Notes: generated from the sequence alone by a model not told the origin. A DNA stretch of 64,000 nt from Psychroserpens sp041224425 (GCF_041224425.1 NZ_JBGFGL010000071.1:124001-188000), one strand, 5' to 3'. Positions 24,174 through 33,390 are shown, counted from the first letter of the stretch. Made by a program: numbers and translations.

Positions 24174-24422
24174 TAAATAGGCGGTCTTATTATTAAGTAA
24201 TATAATCAATGCGAAGCATTGAGAAAAACTTTGAAATGCAGAATATAAAAATCAAATCGTTAAGAATTCAGGAAACCTTGGACTGAATTTAGATTTTATT
24301 TTTGGTTTTCAATCGGGTTTTGAGATTGAAAAATTCCTCATTTCAAATTGACTTTTTTGATTCGTTTTTGTGTCAAGACAAAAATGAATAAAGACAAAAA
24401 AAAGGTCTTTTAAAAAGAATAA
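24174..24422. other. 249-bp spacer between paaH and paaI with degenerate palindromes
   Basis: No credible gene. It contains CAATGC-gaa-GCATTG (near 24208) and, near its end, ATTCGTTTTTGTGTC followed after two bases by GACAAAAATGAAT, an imperfect hairpin. An AGAC/GTCT pair with T run follows near 24393-24412. It may be another dispersed element. It is the longest spacer in the operon and could hold an internal promoter or a processing site. Confidence 0.4.
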
Positions 24423-24833
24423 ATGAAAGGGATAGAAATACCACATAAAATGCTCAGTCAGGATGCCTTCAGCCAATGGTTGGGTATCGAAATCTTAGAG
24501 TGTGAAATTGGACGCTGTAAAGTGGCAATGACGATACGGAAAGAGATGTTGAATAGCATGAACAAAGCACATGGAGGCATTAGTTATGCACTTGCAGATA
24601 CCGCTTTCGGATTTGCAGCCAATACACATGGCAATTATGCAGTATCCATCGAAACCAGTATCAATCATATTGAGGCTTTGGAAGAAGGTGATTATCTGGT
24701 TGCAGAATCGGTTATTGAAAAAGTAAAAACAAAATTAGGTTTCAACGTTGTTGAAGTCAAAAGAAATAATGAGTTAGTAGCCTTATTTAAAGGTGTTGTA
24801 TACAGAACTCAAAAACCATGGGAAAATAATTAG
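24423..24833 (+). CDS. paaI: Hydroxyphenylacetyl-CoA thioesterase PaaI (hotdog fold)
   Basis: A 136-residue hotdog thioesterase with SMNKAHGGISYALADTAFGF, where the HGG and Asp are the usual catalytic set, and FVVEVKRN-like last strands. PaaI hydrolyses stalled ring-hydroxylated CoA esters and so rescues free CoA. It is followed directly by the thiolase gene: its stop codon is at 24831-24833 and the next ATG is at 24835. Confidence 0.92.
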   Translation: MKGIEIPHKMLSQDAFSQWLGIEILECEIGRCKVAMTIRKEMLNSMNKAHGGISYALADTAFGFAANTHGNYAVSIETSINHIEALEEGDYLVAESVIEKVKTKLGFNVVEVKRNNELVALFKGVVYRTQKPWENN

Positions 24834-24834
24834 T

Positions 24835-26046
24835 ATGAAAGACGCATATATCATTGATGGTGTACGTACACCTATTGGTAATTACAAAGGAACATTAGGA
24901 GCTGTTAGAACAGATGATCTGGCTGCTTTGGTGATTGCTGAATTGGTAAATCGAAATCCAAATATTCCAAAAGAAGCCTATGACGATGTTATTTTAGGAT
25001 GTGCTAATCAAGCTGGAGAAGACAACCGAAACGTAGCAAGAATGGCTGGTCTTTTGGCAGGTTTACCTTATACAGTTCCTGGTGAAACGGTTAATCGTTT
25101 GTGCAGTTCGGGATTGTCGGCAATTATTCATGCTAATCGTGCTATTAAATCTGGTGATGGCGACGTGTTTATTTCTGGAGGTGTTGAAAATATGACACGT
25201 GGACCTTATGTGATTTCAAAATCGTCTAGTGCTTTCGGAAACGATTCCAAGATGTATGACTCAAGTTTTGGATGGCGATTCATAAATCCGAAAATGCATG
25301 AAATGTATGGTACAGACGGAATGGGAAACACGGCTGAAAATCTTGTGGATAAATATGCGATTTCAAGACTAGATCAAGATAAATTTGCGCACTGGAGTCA
25401 AATGAAGGCAACCAAAGCACAAGAAAATGGACGTTTGGCAAAAGAAATCGTAACTGTCGAAATTCCGCAGCGAAAAAAAGATCCTATTCAGTTTTCAAAA
25501 GACGAGTTTATTAAGCCAAACACGAATTTAGAGATTTTAGCAAAATTGCGTCCAGCATTCCGGTCCAATGGTAGTGTCACCGCAGGAAATTCCTCTGGAT
25601 TAAACGATGGCGCTGCAGCAACAATCATTGCATCAGGAGAAGCTGTAGAAAAATATAATTTGAAACCTTTGGCGAAAATAGTCAGTTCTGCTGTTGTGGG
25701 TGTCGAGCCAAGAATTATGGGTATTGGTCCTGTTGAAGCTTCCATTAAAGCTCTTACAAAAGCAGGCTTGTCTATGGATGATATAGATATCATCGAGCTC
25801 AATGAAGCTTTTGCAGCTCAAGCTTTGGCATGTGTAAGAGAATGGGGACTCGAAGATGACGATCCGAGATTGAATCCAAATGGTGGAGCGATTGCCATAG
25901 GGCACCCTTTAGGTGTTACCGGAACGAGAATTGCCTATTCTGCCGCTTTGGAACTTCAAGAACAAAATAAAAAGTACGCGCTGGTTACCATGTGTATTGG
26001 AGTTGGTCAAGGGTATGCAGCAGTTATTGAAAATGTGAATTATTAA
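24835..26046 (+). CDS. paaJ: 3-oxoadipyl-CoA/3-oxo-5,6-dehydrosuberyl-CoA thiolase PaaJ
   Basis: Cleaves the two beta-oxo intermediates of the pathway to acetyl-CoA and succinyl-CoA. Catalytic residues are in NRLCSSGLSAI (nucleophile Cys), GGAIAIGHPLGVTG (His) and VTMCIGVGQG (second Cys). The frame extends 14 codons upstream into paaI, but the ATG at 24835 gives MKDAYIIDGVRTPIG, the standard thiolase start, and removes an unlikely overlap. The length from there is 403. Confidence 0.94.
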   Translation: MKDAYIIDGVRTPIGNYKGTLGAVRTDDLAALVIAELVNRNPNIPKEAYDDVILGCANQAGEDNRNVARMAGLLAGLPYTVPGETVNRLCSSGLSAIIHANRAIKSGDGDVFISGGVENMTRGPYVISKSSSAFGNDSKMYDSSFGWRFINPKMHEMYGTDGMGNTAENLVDKYAISRLDQDKFAHWSQMKATKAQENGRLAKEIVTVEIPQRKKDPIQFSKDEFIKPNTNLEILAKLRPAFRSNGSVTAGNSSGLNDGAAATIIASGEAVEKYNLKPLAKIVSSAVVGVEPRIMGIGPVEASIKALTKAGLSMDDIDIIELNEAFAAQALACVREWGLEDDDPRLNPNGGAIAIGHPLGVTGTRIAYSAALELQEQNKKYALVTMCIGVGQGYAAVIENVNY

Positions 26047-26050
26047 AAAG

Positions 26051-26078
26051 TTGTTATTCCTACTCCGTACGGAATCTT
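26051..26078. repeat. Short palindromic repeat, ATTCCG family (paaJ-paaZ spacer)
   Basis: ATTCC-TACTCCGTAC-GGAATCTT; related to the copy at 19354 (both end CGGAATCT). The unit fills most of the 47-base spacer. Confidence 0.55.
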
Positions 26079-26093
26079 TATAAACTTTCAAAT

Positions 26094-28595
26094 ATGAAAA
26101 AAATACAACATTACGTTCAAGGACAATGGACAACTGGCACTGAAGAGGGTACTCCAGTACTAGACGCAATCACTGGTGAAGCATTTACAAGTGTTGCCAT
26201 TGAAGGACTTGACATTCCTGAAATTCTAAACTACGGAAGAACCAAAGGAGGTGAGCAGCTTCGCAAAATGACCTTTCAAGAGCGTGGAAATATGCTCAAG
26301 AAACTGGCCTTATACTTGACAAAGCGTAAGGATGCCTTTTACGAGTTGAGCTACAGAACTGGTGCTACTAAAATCGATAGCTGGATTGATATAGAAGGTG
26401 GATTTGGGAATTTATTCGCCAATGCATCGCTTCGAAAACTATTCCCTAATCAGCCGTACCACGTGGAAGGTGATCCTATCGATTTATCTCGTGGTGGACG
26501 CTTTATGGCGCATCATATCATGGTGCCTAAGCAAGGTGTAGCAATTCATATCAATGCTTTTAACTTTCCGGTTTGGGGCATGTTGGAAAAATGTGCAGTC
26601 AATTGGATGGCTGGTGTGCCTGCGGTGGTATTACCTGCACCATCCTCATCCTATTTAGCCGAAGCGGTAGCACGAACGATTATCGAATCTAAAATTTTAC
26701 CGGAAGGTGCCTTACAAATCATCAATGGTACCGTCAAAACTATTTTGGATACCGTAGAATCTCAAGATGTGGTCACGTTTACGGGATCTGCTTCCACAGG
26801 AAGATTGTTGAAAACACACCCACGTTTAATAGAAGAATCAGTTCCATTTACTACTGAAGCAGATTCTCTGAATGCTTCTATTTTAGGACCAGATGCAGTT
26901 CCTGGCACTCCAGAGTTTGAACTTTTTATTAAGGAAGTTAGAAAGGAAATGACCGTTAAGGCAGGTCAAAAATGTACCGCAATTAGAAGAGCGATTGTTC
27001 CTGAAAATTTAATTGAAGATGTACAGATTGCTCTTGGAAATGCCTTGGATAAAGTATCGATCGGTGACCCAAGACTTAAGGAAGTTCGAATGGGCTCACT
27101 CATCAGTAAACAGCAAGTTGAAGCGGTTAAAAATTCAGTCAATGACTTGGCAAAAGAAGCTAAACTGGTTTATGGAAATCTCGATAAAATCGAAACGATT
27201 GGAGCCGATGCCAAAAAAGGTGCGTTTATCAGTCCGATTTTACTTCGAGCAGATCATCCATTCGACAATACTATAATTCATGAACGTGAAGCTTTTGGTC
27301 CAGTAAGTACCTTAATGCCATACAAAAGCATAGAGGAAGCTGTGGCTTTGGCTAAAATGGGTAAAGGATCTTTAGTGTCGTCTATAGTAACCAATGACGA
27401 TAACATTGCGAAAGACTATGTCATCAATGCCGCTAGTCACCATGGTCGAATTTTAGTGCTCAATAGAGAAAGTGCTAAAGAAAGTACTGGTCATGGTTCA
27501 CCGTTGCCTTATTTGGTTCATGGTGGTCCAGGTCGTGCTGGTGGCGGAGAAGAAATGGGAGGTATGCGAGGTATCAAACATTATTTACAACGTACTGCTA
27601 TTCAGGGTTCCCCAACTTCCATCACTGAAATCACTGGAATCTATCAGCAAAACGCGAAGTATAAAGAGGCTGAGCAACATCCGTTTAAATACCATTGGGA
27701 AGACATTCAAACGGGAATGTCGATGAAAACCCATAACCGTACCATAACAGATTCAGATATCATCAACTTTTCGAATCTTACTTGGGATCATTTTTATGCG
27801 CATACCGATATTACCTCACTTGATGGAAGTATTTTTGAAAAGCGCACCGCTCATGGCTATTTTATCATTTCAGCTGCTGCTGGATTGTTTGTGTATCCAA
27901 ATAAAGGACCAGTATCTGCAAATTACGGATTGGAAGAATGTCGTTTCCTTCGTCCATTGTATCATAACGATACCATCTATGTGCGATTAACTTGTAAGCA
28001 AAAAGTAGATCGTGATGTGGCTTCAGCAGAACATCCTAGCGGAATTGTAAAATGGTATGCCGAAATTTTCGATGCCAATACCGATGAAAAAGTAGCCTTT
28101 GCAACGGTTCTCACCATGGTTCAGAAAAAACAAGAGACTTTTGTTGAAATGACCGAAGAAAAAATCCAAGAATGTCTGGGTAAATTAACGGCTGATGCTA
28201 AACCAAAATGGGGAATAATGACACCTCAACACATGATCGAACATCTGGAGTATACGTATAAAATAGCTTCAGGTGAGATACAGGATTTTGAAGTAGCTAC
28301 ACCTGAAAAGATTTTGGAAAAGGTACACGCGAGTTTATACAACTATGACAAGTTTCCAAGGAATACTAATTTTCCACAACTTGAAAAGGATACGTTAGAC
28401 GATTTGAAGCATCCTGATTTACAAACAGCAATCGAGAAATTTAACGGACAACGTGAAAAGTACCTTGCATTTTTTGAGGAACATCCAGAGGCTAAACTTA
28501 AGAATTTAGTCTTTGGTGAATTGAATCGCTACGAGTCCTATTTGTTGGAACGCAAGCATTTAAATCATCATTTTGAACAATTCGGATTATTATAA
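26094..28595 (+). CDS. paaZ: Bifunctional oxepin-CoA hydrolase/aldehyde dehydrogenase PaaZ with an extra DinB/DUF1569-like domain
   Basis: Opens the oxepin ring and oxidises the resulting aldehyde. Residues 1-520 are the aldehyde dehydrogenase (INAFNFPVWGMLEKCAVNW, FTGSASTGR, GQKCTAI with the catalytic Cys). About 535-680 is a MaoC-like hotdog hydratase (FSNLTWDHFYAHTD, TAHGYFIISAAAGLF). E. coli PaaZ ends here at about 680 residues. This protein has 833, and the extra 150 look like a DUF1569/DinB-superfamily helical bundle: PKWGIMTPQHMIEHLEYTY at the start and FGELNRYESYLLERKHLNHH then FEQFG at the end, with His residues in the usual metal-binding places. The role of the added domain is unknown. 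Confidence 0.93.
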   Translation: MKKIQHYVQGQWTTGTEEGTPVLDAITGEAFTSVAIEGLDIPEILNYGRTKGGEQLRKMTFQERGNMLKKLALYLTKRKDAFYELSYRTGATKIDSWIDIEGGFGNLFANASLRKLFPNQPYHVEGDPIDLSRGGRFMAHHIMVPKQGVAIHINAFNFPVWGMLEKCAVNWMAGVPAVVLPAPSSSYLAEAVARTIIESKILPEGALQIINGTVKTILDTVESQDVVTFTGSASTGRLLKTHPRLIEESVPFTTEADSLNASILGPDAVPGTPEFELFIKEVRKEMTVKAGQKCTAIRRAIVPENLIEDVQIALGNALDKVSIGDPRLKEVRMGSLISKQQVEAVKNSVNDLAKEAKLVYGNLDKIETIGADAKKGAFISPILLRADHPFDNTIIHEREAFGPVSTLMPYKSIEEAVALAKMGKGSLVSSIVTNDDNIAKDYVINAASHHGRILVLNRESAKESTGHGSPLPYLVHGGPGRAGGGEEMGGMRGIKHYLQRTAIQGSPTSITEITGIYQQNAKYKEAEQHPFKYHWEDIQTGMSMKTHNRTITDSDIINFSNLTWDHFYAHTDITSLDGSIFEKRTAHGYFIISAAAGLFVYPNKGPVSANYGLEECRFLRPLYHNDTIYVRLTCKQKVDRDVASAEHPSGIVKWYAEIFDANTDEKVAFATVLTMVQKKQETFVEMTEEKIQECLGKLTADAKPKWGIMTPQHMIEHLEYTYKIASGEIQDFEVATPEKILEKVHASLYNYDKFPRNTNFPQLEKDTLDDLKHPDLQTAIEKFNGQREKYLAFFEEHPEAKLKNLVFGELNRYESYLLERKHLNHHFEQFGLL

Positions 28596-28604
28596 CAGAA
28601 CATT

Positions 28605-28630
28605 GTCACCTCTTATATAGAACGAGAGGC
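28605..28630. repeat. Degenerate palindromic repeat (paaZ-paaF spacer)
   Basis: GTCACCTC, then ttatatagaac, then GAGAGGC. The outer parts match the flanks of the TCGAGCGCAGTCGAGA family, but the core is lost. Confidence 0.4.
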
Positions 28631-28650
28631 TTAATCATACAAATCAATAC

Positions 28651-29400
28651 ATGGAACCATACGTAAAACAAACCATAGAAAACCAAGTTGGATATATTGA
28701 GTTTTTTCATCCTGCGCATAACTCATTGCCTTCAAATATTTTGGCGGAATTGGCAAGAACGATAAAGAATGCTGGAGAAGATAGCAACATCAAAGTAATC
28801 GTTTTAAAAAGTGGAGGAGATCGCACATTCTGTGCTGGTGCAAGTTTTGAAGAACTCATTTCCATTGAAGATGATGAAACTGGAAAAGAATTTTTCTCTG
28901 GTTTCGCCAATGTGATCAACGCTATGCGTAAATGTCCGAAGTTTATTATCGGACGTGTACAAGGTAAAACCGTTGGAGGTGGTGTCGGTCTGGCTTCGGC
29001 AACCGATTATTGCATGGCAACTAAGTTTGCAGCCATAAAATTAAGTGAATTAAATGTTGGTATTGGTCCTTTTGTGGTTGGTCCTGCGGTTCAACGCAAA
29101 TTAGGATTAAGTGCCATGTCGCAAATTGCCATTGATGCTAATTCTTTTTTTGATGCGGAATGGGCAAGACAGAAAGGCTTGTACACACAACTATTTGAAA
29201 CTACTGAAGAACTTGATGAAGGTGTAAAGACCTTTGCAGAAAACCTTTGTAGTTATAATCCGAAAGCCATGACCGAAATGAAAACCATGTTTTGGCGTGG
29301 TACAGAAGATTGGGATCAGTTATTGATTCAACGTGCTAAAATAAGTGGACGATTGGTGCTAAGTGAGTTCACCAAAGAAACGTTAAAACGATTTAAATAG
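28651..29400 (+). CDS. paaF: Enoyl-CoA hydratase of the paa operon (probable PaaF)
   Basis: A second crotonase-fold protein, 249 residues, with oxyanion segments RTFCAGASFEEL and VQGKTVGGGVGLASATDYC and the active-site region LSELNVGIGPFVVGPAV. In the pathway a hydratase is needed to convert 2,3-dehydroadipyl-CoA to 3-hydroxyadipyl-CoA, and this is the only remaining candidate in the operon. The sequence also resembles methylglutaconyl-CoA hydratase-type proteins, so the exact substrate is uncertain. The stop codon overlaps the next start (TAGTG). Confidence 0.8.
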   Translation: MEPYVKQTIENQVGYIEFFHPAHNSLPSNILAELARTIKNAGEDSNIKVIVLKSGGDRTFCAGASFEELISIEDDETGKEFFSGFANVINAMRKCPKFIIGRVQGKTVGGGVGLASATDYCMATKFAAIKLSELNVGIGPFVVGPAVQRKLGLSAMSQIAIDANSFFDAEWARQKGLYTQLFETTEELDEGVKTFAENLCSYNPKAMTEMKTMFWRGTEDWDQLLIQRAKISGRLVLSEFTKETLKRFK

Positions 29401-29996
29401 TGATTTACGAATTCCAAGGCTACATACCAGTTGTTCATGAAACGAGCTTTGTGCATCCTTTGGCGGCTGTAACAGGTAATGTCATTATAGGGAAACACTG
29501 CTACATTGGTCCAGGAGCTGCCATTCGTGGTGATTGGGGACAAATCATTTTGGAAGACGGTGTCAATGTACAAGAGAATTGTACAGTGCATATGTTTCCT
29601 GGGAAATCCATCACTTTAAAAGAAAGTGCCCATGTTGGTCATGGTGCCATTATTCATGGGGCAAATTTGGGTAGAAACTGTTTAATCGGAATGAATACAG
29701 TCATTATGGACGATGCTGAAATAGGTGATGAATGTATTGTTGGAGCTATGTCATTTGTGAAAGCTGAAACCAAAATTCCAAATCGGAGTTTAGTCGTTGG
29801 GAATCCTGCAAAAATTATTAAGGAAGTTAGTGACGACATGATTGCTTGGAAGACCAAAGGCACACAGTTATACCAGCAATTACCAAAAGAATGTCATGAT
29901 ACGTTAAAAGAAGTAGAGCCTTTAAGAGACGTTCCAAAAGATAGAATATTACAAGACGATGTTTATGCCACGCTTCGTGATTTTATGAAAAAATAA
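29400..29996 (+). CDS. paaY: PaaY-like gamma-carbonic-anhydrase-fold protein
   Basis: A 198-residue left-handed beta-helix protein with hexapeptide repeats (VTGNVIIGKHCYIGPGAAIR; HVGHGAIIHGANLG). Metal-binding His residues are in VQENCTVHMF and HVGHGAIIHG. E. coli PaaY is a thioesterase that removes dead-end CoA products. The start is GTG at 29400, chosen because it overlaps the previous stop by one base and yields IYEFQGYIPVVHETSFVHP, the usual N-terminus. Confidence 0.9.
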   Translation: MIYEFQGYIPVVHETSFVHPLAAVTGNVIIGKHCYIGPGAAIRGDWGQIILEDGVNVQENCTVHMFPGKSITLKESAHVGHGAIIHGANLGRNCLIGMNTVIMDDAEIGDECIVGAMSFVKAETKIPNRSLVVGNPAKIIKEVSDDMIAWKTKGTQLYQQLPKECHDTLKEVEPLRDVPKDRILQDDVYATLRDFMKK

Positions 29997-29998
29997 CC

Positions 29999-31321
29999 AT
30001 GTCGAAAGTAGAATTTAAAATGCCCAAGTTGGGTGAGAGTATAACAGAAGCAGCCATTATCACATGGTTCAAAAATGTAGGTGATACGATTGAAGAAGAT
30101 GAAATGCTTCTAGAAGTTGCTACAGACAAAGTAGATTCGGAAGTGCCTTCAAATGTATCTGGTACGATTGAAAAAATTCTTTTTGAAGCCAATGAAGTCA
30201 TTAAAATTGGTGAAACCATAGCCATCATTAATGCTGATGGTTCGCAGTCGGGTGCAAAGAAAAAATCCAAACCTCAAGCAGAACAATCAAAACCGATGGA
30301 GCCATCTTCAAAAAAAGATATCTCTAAAAAGAAACGTACTGTTATTTCAAATGCAACACAAGTTCCTGCCTCAACAGCATTTACGGTTTCAGATACAGAC
30401 CGATTTTTTTCACCTTTAGTCATTTCTATAGCCAAACAACACCATATCAGTTTTGAAGAATTGGCTCGGATTCCTGCTACAGGTCATGACGGACGTTTGC
30501 GTAAAAGTGATGTGTTTCAGTATATTGAAGAGGGACGACCATACCAATTTGCACAACCAGTAGTTCAGGATCCAACAGCGTATCGCATTCCACAATTGGA
30601 ATTCGATAAAGGCAAAGGAAAAATTGTAGAAATGGATCGTATGCGCCAGATGATTGCTGATCACATGGTGTATTCCAAACATACTTCGCCACATGTTACA
30701 GCTTACGTAGAAGCCGATCTGACCAATATGGTGGCATGGCGAAACAAGCACAAAAAGGCGTTCGAAAAGAAATATGGCGAACGCTTAACGTTTACACCAT
30801 TGTTTGTTGAGGCGGTTGCAAAAGCCATAAAGGATTTTCCAAATATCAATGCTTCAGTTGATGGAAAACATATCATTGTAAAAGACGATATCAATATTGG
30901 AATGGCTACGGCCTTACCAAGTGGGAATCTAATTGTTCCTGTGGTAAGAAATGCCGATACAAAAGATTTGAAGGCTTTAGCAGCCAATGTAAATGAATTG
31001 GCTACAAAGGCAAGGGATAACAAGCTACAAGCAGATGACATCAGTGGAAGTACCTTTACCATTTCCAATGTAGGAACTTTTGGTAGCGTCATGGGAACAC
31101 CAATCATCAATCAGCCCGAAGTTGCCATTCTCGCATTAGGTATCATTAAAAAGCGTCCTGAAGTTATTGAAACAGAAAAAGGTGATGAAATTGCCGTCAG
31201 AAGTATGATGTACTTATCGCTGTCTTTTGACCATCGCGTGGTAGATGGATTTCTAGGCGGAAGTTTTGTGCGACGTGTTGCCGACTATTTTGAACAGTTT
31301 GATGTAGAAAGAACTATATGA
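29999..31321 (+). CDS. Dihydrolipoyl acyltransferase (E2) of a 2-oxoacid dehydrogenase complex
   Basis: A 440-residue protein with an N-terminal lipoyl domain (lysine in VATDKVDSEVPS, about 40-50), a peripheral-subunit-binding domain (about 138-175, HHISFEELARIPATGHDGRL) and a C-terminal catalytic domain ending in SFDHRVVDG. It transfers the acyl group from E1 to CoA. It starts two bases after paaY and overlaps the E1 gene by four bases (ATGA), so it is firmly part of the paa operon. Branched-chain complexes are the nearest family. The position suggests an aromatic or branched acyl substrate such as the phenylacetyl group. Confidence 0.9.
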   Translation: MSKVEFKMPKLGESITEAAIITWFKNVGDTIEEDEMLLEVATDKVDSEVPSNVSGTIEKILFEANEVIKIGETIAIINADGSQSGAKKKSKPQAEQSKPMEPSSKKDISKKKRTVISNATQVPASTAFTVSDTDRFFSPLVISIAKQHHISFEELARIPATGHDGRLRKSDVFQYIEEGRPYQFAQPVVQDPTAYRIPQLEFDKGKGKIVEMDRMRQMIADHMVYSKHTSPHVTAYVEADLTNMVAWRNKHKKAFEKKYGERLTFTPLFVEAVAKAIKDFPNINASVDGKHIIVKDDINIGMATALPSGNLIVPVVRNADTKDLKALAANVNELATKARDNKLQADDISGSTFTISNVGTFGSVMGTPIINQPEVAILALGIIKKRPEVIETEKGDEIAVRSMMYLSLSFDHRVVDGFLGGSFVRRVADYFEQFDVERTI

Positions 31322-33390
31322 AAAAAGACATATTAAAAAAGGGATTTTCCAATTTATGTACTGCTAAAGCCATGGCAGAGTTGTATGAAGCTAATTTTAA
31401 GCAGGTTTCCAAATATGTGCATGCTACCTCAAGAGGACATGAAGCCATTCAAACGGCCTTGGGTATGCAATTGCTACCTCAAGACTATGCCTTTCCCTAT
31501 TACAGAGACGATGCGATGCTCTTGTCGTTTGGTTTGGAGCCTTATGATGTGATGTTGCAATTGCTGGCTAAAAAAGAGGATCCGTTTTCTGGAGGAAGAA
31601 CCTATTATTCGCATCCCAGTTTAAAGGATGACGATAAACCAAAAATACCACATCAATCCTCAGCAACTGGAATGCAAGCAATTCCTGCGACAGGAGTGGC
31701 TATGGGAATGCAATACTTGGAAAAACAAAACCTTAACAATCCGAATGTAGCTGATAAAGACAATACCTCTAAGTTAAAACCCATAACGGTTTGTTCTTTA
31801 GGTGATGCTTCTGTTACTGAAGGCGAAATAGCTGAAGCCTTTCAGATGGCAGCCTTGAAGCAAATGCCAATACTATATTTGGTACAGGACAATGGTTGGG
31901 ATATTTCAGCTAATGAAGCTGAAACCAGAGCGCAGAATGCTGCGGAATATGCGCAAGGGTTTCACGGATTGGAAGCGGTTTCTATCGATGGTGCTAATTT
32001 TATTGAAAGTTATAACGCTTTGGAAAAGGTTATCGCTACTATTAGAAAAGAACGTCGTCCATTTTTGGTGCATGCCAAAGTGCCATTATTAAATCACCAT
32101 ACGTCTGGTGTTCGCATGGAATGGTATCGCGATGATTTGGAAGAAGCCAAGTCGAGAGATCCTTATCCAGTACTCAAACAACAATTATTGGATAATGGGT
32201 TTACTCAAAAAGAAGTCAAAGCTATTGAGGATGCTGCAGAGAAAAAAGTCAAATCCGATTTTAAAAAAGCCCTAAAAGCTGAAGACCCAAAGCCTGAGGA
32301 TTTGTTTACCCATGATTTTGTGCCAACACCAATTACTGAGGAAAAAGGAGAACGCTCACCTAAAGGAGCCGATAAAGTGGTAATGGTCGATTGTGCTTTG
32401 TTTGCTGTAGAGGAATTGATGAGAAAACATAAAGAATGTTTGTTGTATGGTCAGGATGTTGGAGGGCGACTTGGTGGTGTGTTCCGTGAAGCTGCAACCT
32501 TAGCCCAAAAATTTGGTGACGATCGCGTATTCAATACACCAATTCAAGAAGCTTTTATTGTAGGTTCAACGGTAGGTATGAGCGCAGTTGGTTTAAAACC
32601 AATCGTTGAGGTGCAGTTTGCAGATTATATTTGGCCAGGATTAAACCAGCTGTTTACTGAAGTTAGTCGAAGTTGTTATTTGTCCAATGGCAAATGGCCA
32701 GTGAGCATGATTTTACGTGTACCAATTGGAGCCTATGGAAGTGGTGGACCTTACCACTCTTCTTCGGTAGAAAGTGTTATCACAAATATTCGTGGGATTA
32801 AAATAGCCTATCCAAGCAATGGTGCAGATTTAAAAGGTTTGATGAAAGCGGCTTACTACGATCCAAATCCTGTGGTGATTCTAGAGCATAAAGGTTTGTA
32901 TTGGTCAAAAGTGCCAGGAACTCAAGGAGCAACTTCTGTAGAGCCAGATGAAGATTATGTGTTACCTTTTGGAAAGGCTTGGGTATTACAGGAAATATGG
33001 AAGCAGGAAAATGTTGAAACCCTAACGATTGTGACCTATGGCATGGGAGTCCATTGGGCTTACAATGCTTCAGGTGAATTAGGAATGCGAGATCAGATTG
33101 AGATTATTGATTTGAGAACCTTGTATCCATTAGATGAAGATACCATTATGAAGTCTGTTAAGAAAACCGGAAAATGTTTAGTAGTTACAGAGGAACCTTC
33201 CAATAACAGTTTTGCTTTAGCGTTAGCTGGAAAAATCCAAGAACAGTGTTTTAAATTTCTCGACGCTCCAGTCATGACTATAGGTAGTGAAAATATGCCA
33301 GCGATTCCATTGAATTCAACTTTAGAGCAGACCATGATTCCATCGACAGAAAAAGTAAAAGCTAAAATAGAGGAGTTAATTAATTATTAG
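31318..33390 (+). CDS. Fused E1 alpha-beta of a 2-oxoacid dehydrogenase complex
   Basis: A 690-residue fusion. The alpha half (about 1-330) binds thiamine diphosphate (SLGDASVTEGEIAEAFQMA, with the later DNGWDIS). The beta half (about 345-690) has LLYGQDVGGRLGGVF, the transketolase-type pyrimidine domain PIVEVQFADYIWPG, and the C-terminal domain with IEIIDLRTLYPLD and VVTEEP. Fused E1 of this kind is common in Bacteroidota. It oxidatively decarboxylates a 2-oxoacid. No E3 is encoded nearby, so a shared one is presumed. As the last gene of the paa operon it could convert phenylpyruvate to phenylacetyl-CoA, which would replace the absent PaaK ligase; this is a hypothesis. Confidence 0.9.
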   Translation: MKKDILKKGFSNLCTAKAMAELYEANFKQVSKYVHATSRGHEAIQTALGMQLLPQDYAFPYYRDDAMLLSFGLEPYDVMLQLLAKKEDPFSGGRTYYSHPSLKDDDKPKIPHQSSATGMQAIPATGVAMGMQYLEKQNLNNPNVADKDNTSKLKPITVCSLGDASVTEGEIAEAFQMAALKQMPILYLVQDNGWDISANEAETRAQNAAEYAQGFHGLEAVSIDGANFIESYNALEKVIATIRKERRPFLVHAKVPLLNHHTSGVRMEWYRDDLEEAKSRDPYPVLKQQLLDNGFTQKEVKAIEDAAEKKVKSDFKKALKAEDPKPEDLFTHDFVPTPITEEKGERSPKGADKVVMVDCALFAVEELMRKHKECLLYGQDVGGRLGGVFREAATLAQKFGDDRVFNTPIQEAFIVGSTVGMSAVGLKPIVEVQFADYIWPGLNQLFTEVSRSCYLSNGKWPVSMILRVPIGAYGSGGPYHSSSVESVITNIRGIKIAYPSNGADLKGLMKAAYYDPNPVVILEHKGLYWSKVPGTQGATSVEPDEDYVLPFGKAWVLQEIWKQENVETLTIVTYGMGVHWAYNASGELGMRDQIEIIDLRTLYPLDEDTIMKSVKKTGKCLVVTEEPSNNSFALALAGKIQEQCFKFLDAPVMTIGSENMPAIPLNSTLEQTMIPSTEKVKAKIEELINY

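Noticed and set aside
24793..24834. Earlier start for the PaaJ thiolase overlapping paaI
   Set aside because: The 14 additional residues are the shifted paaI code and do not fit the family; the ATG at 24835 gives the standard thiolase N-terminus.
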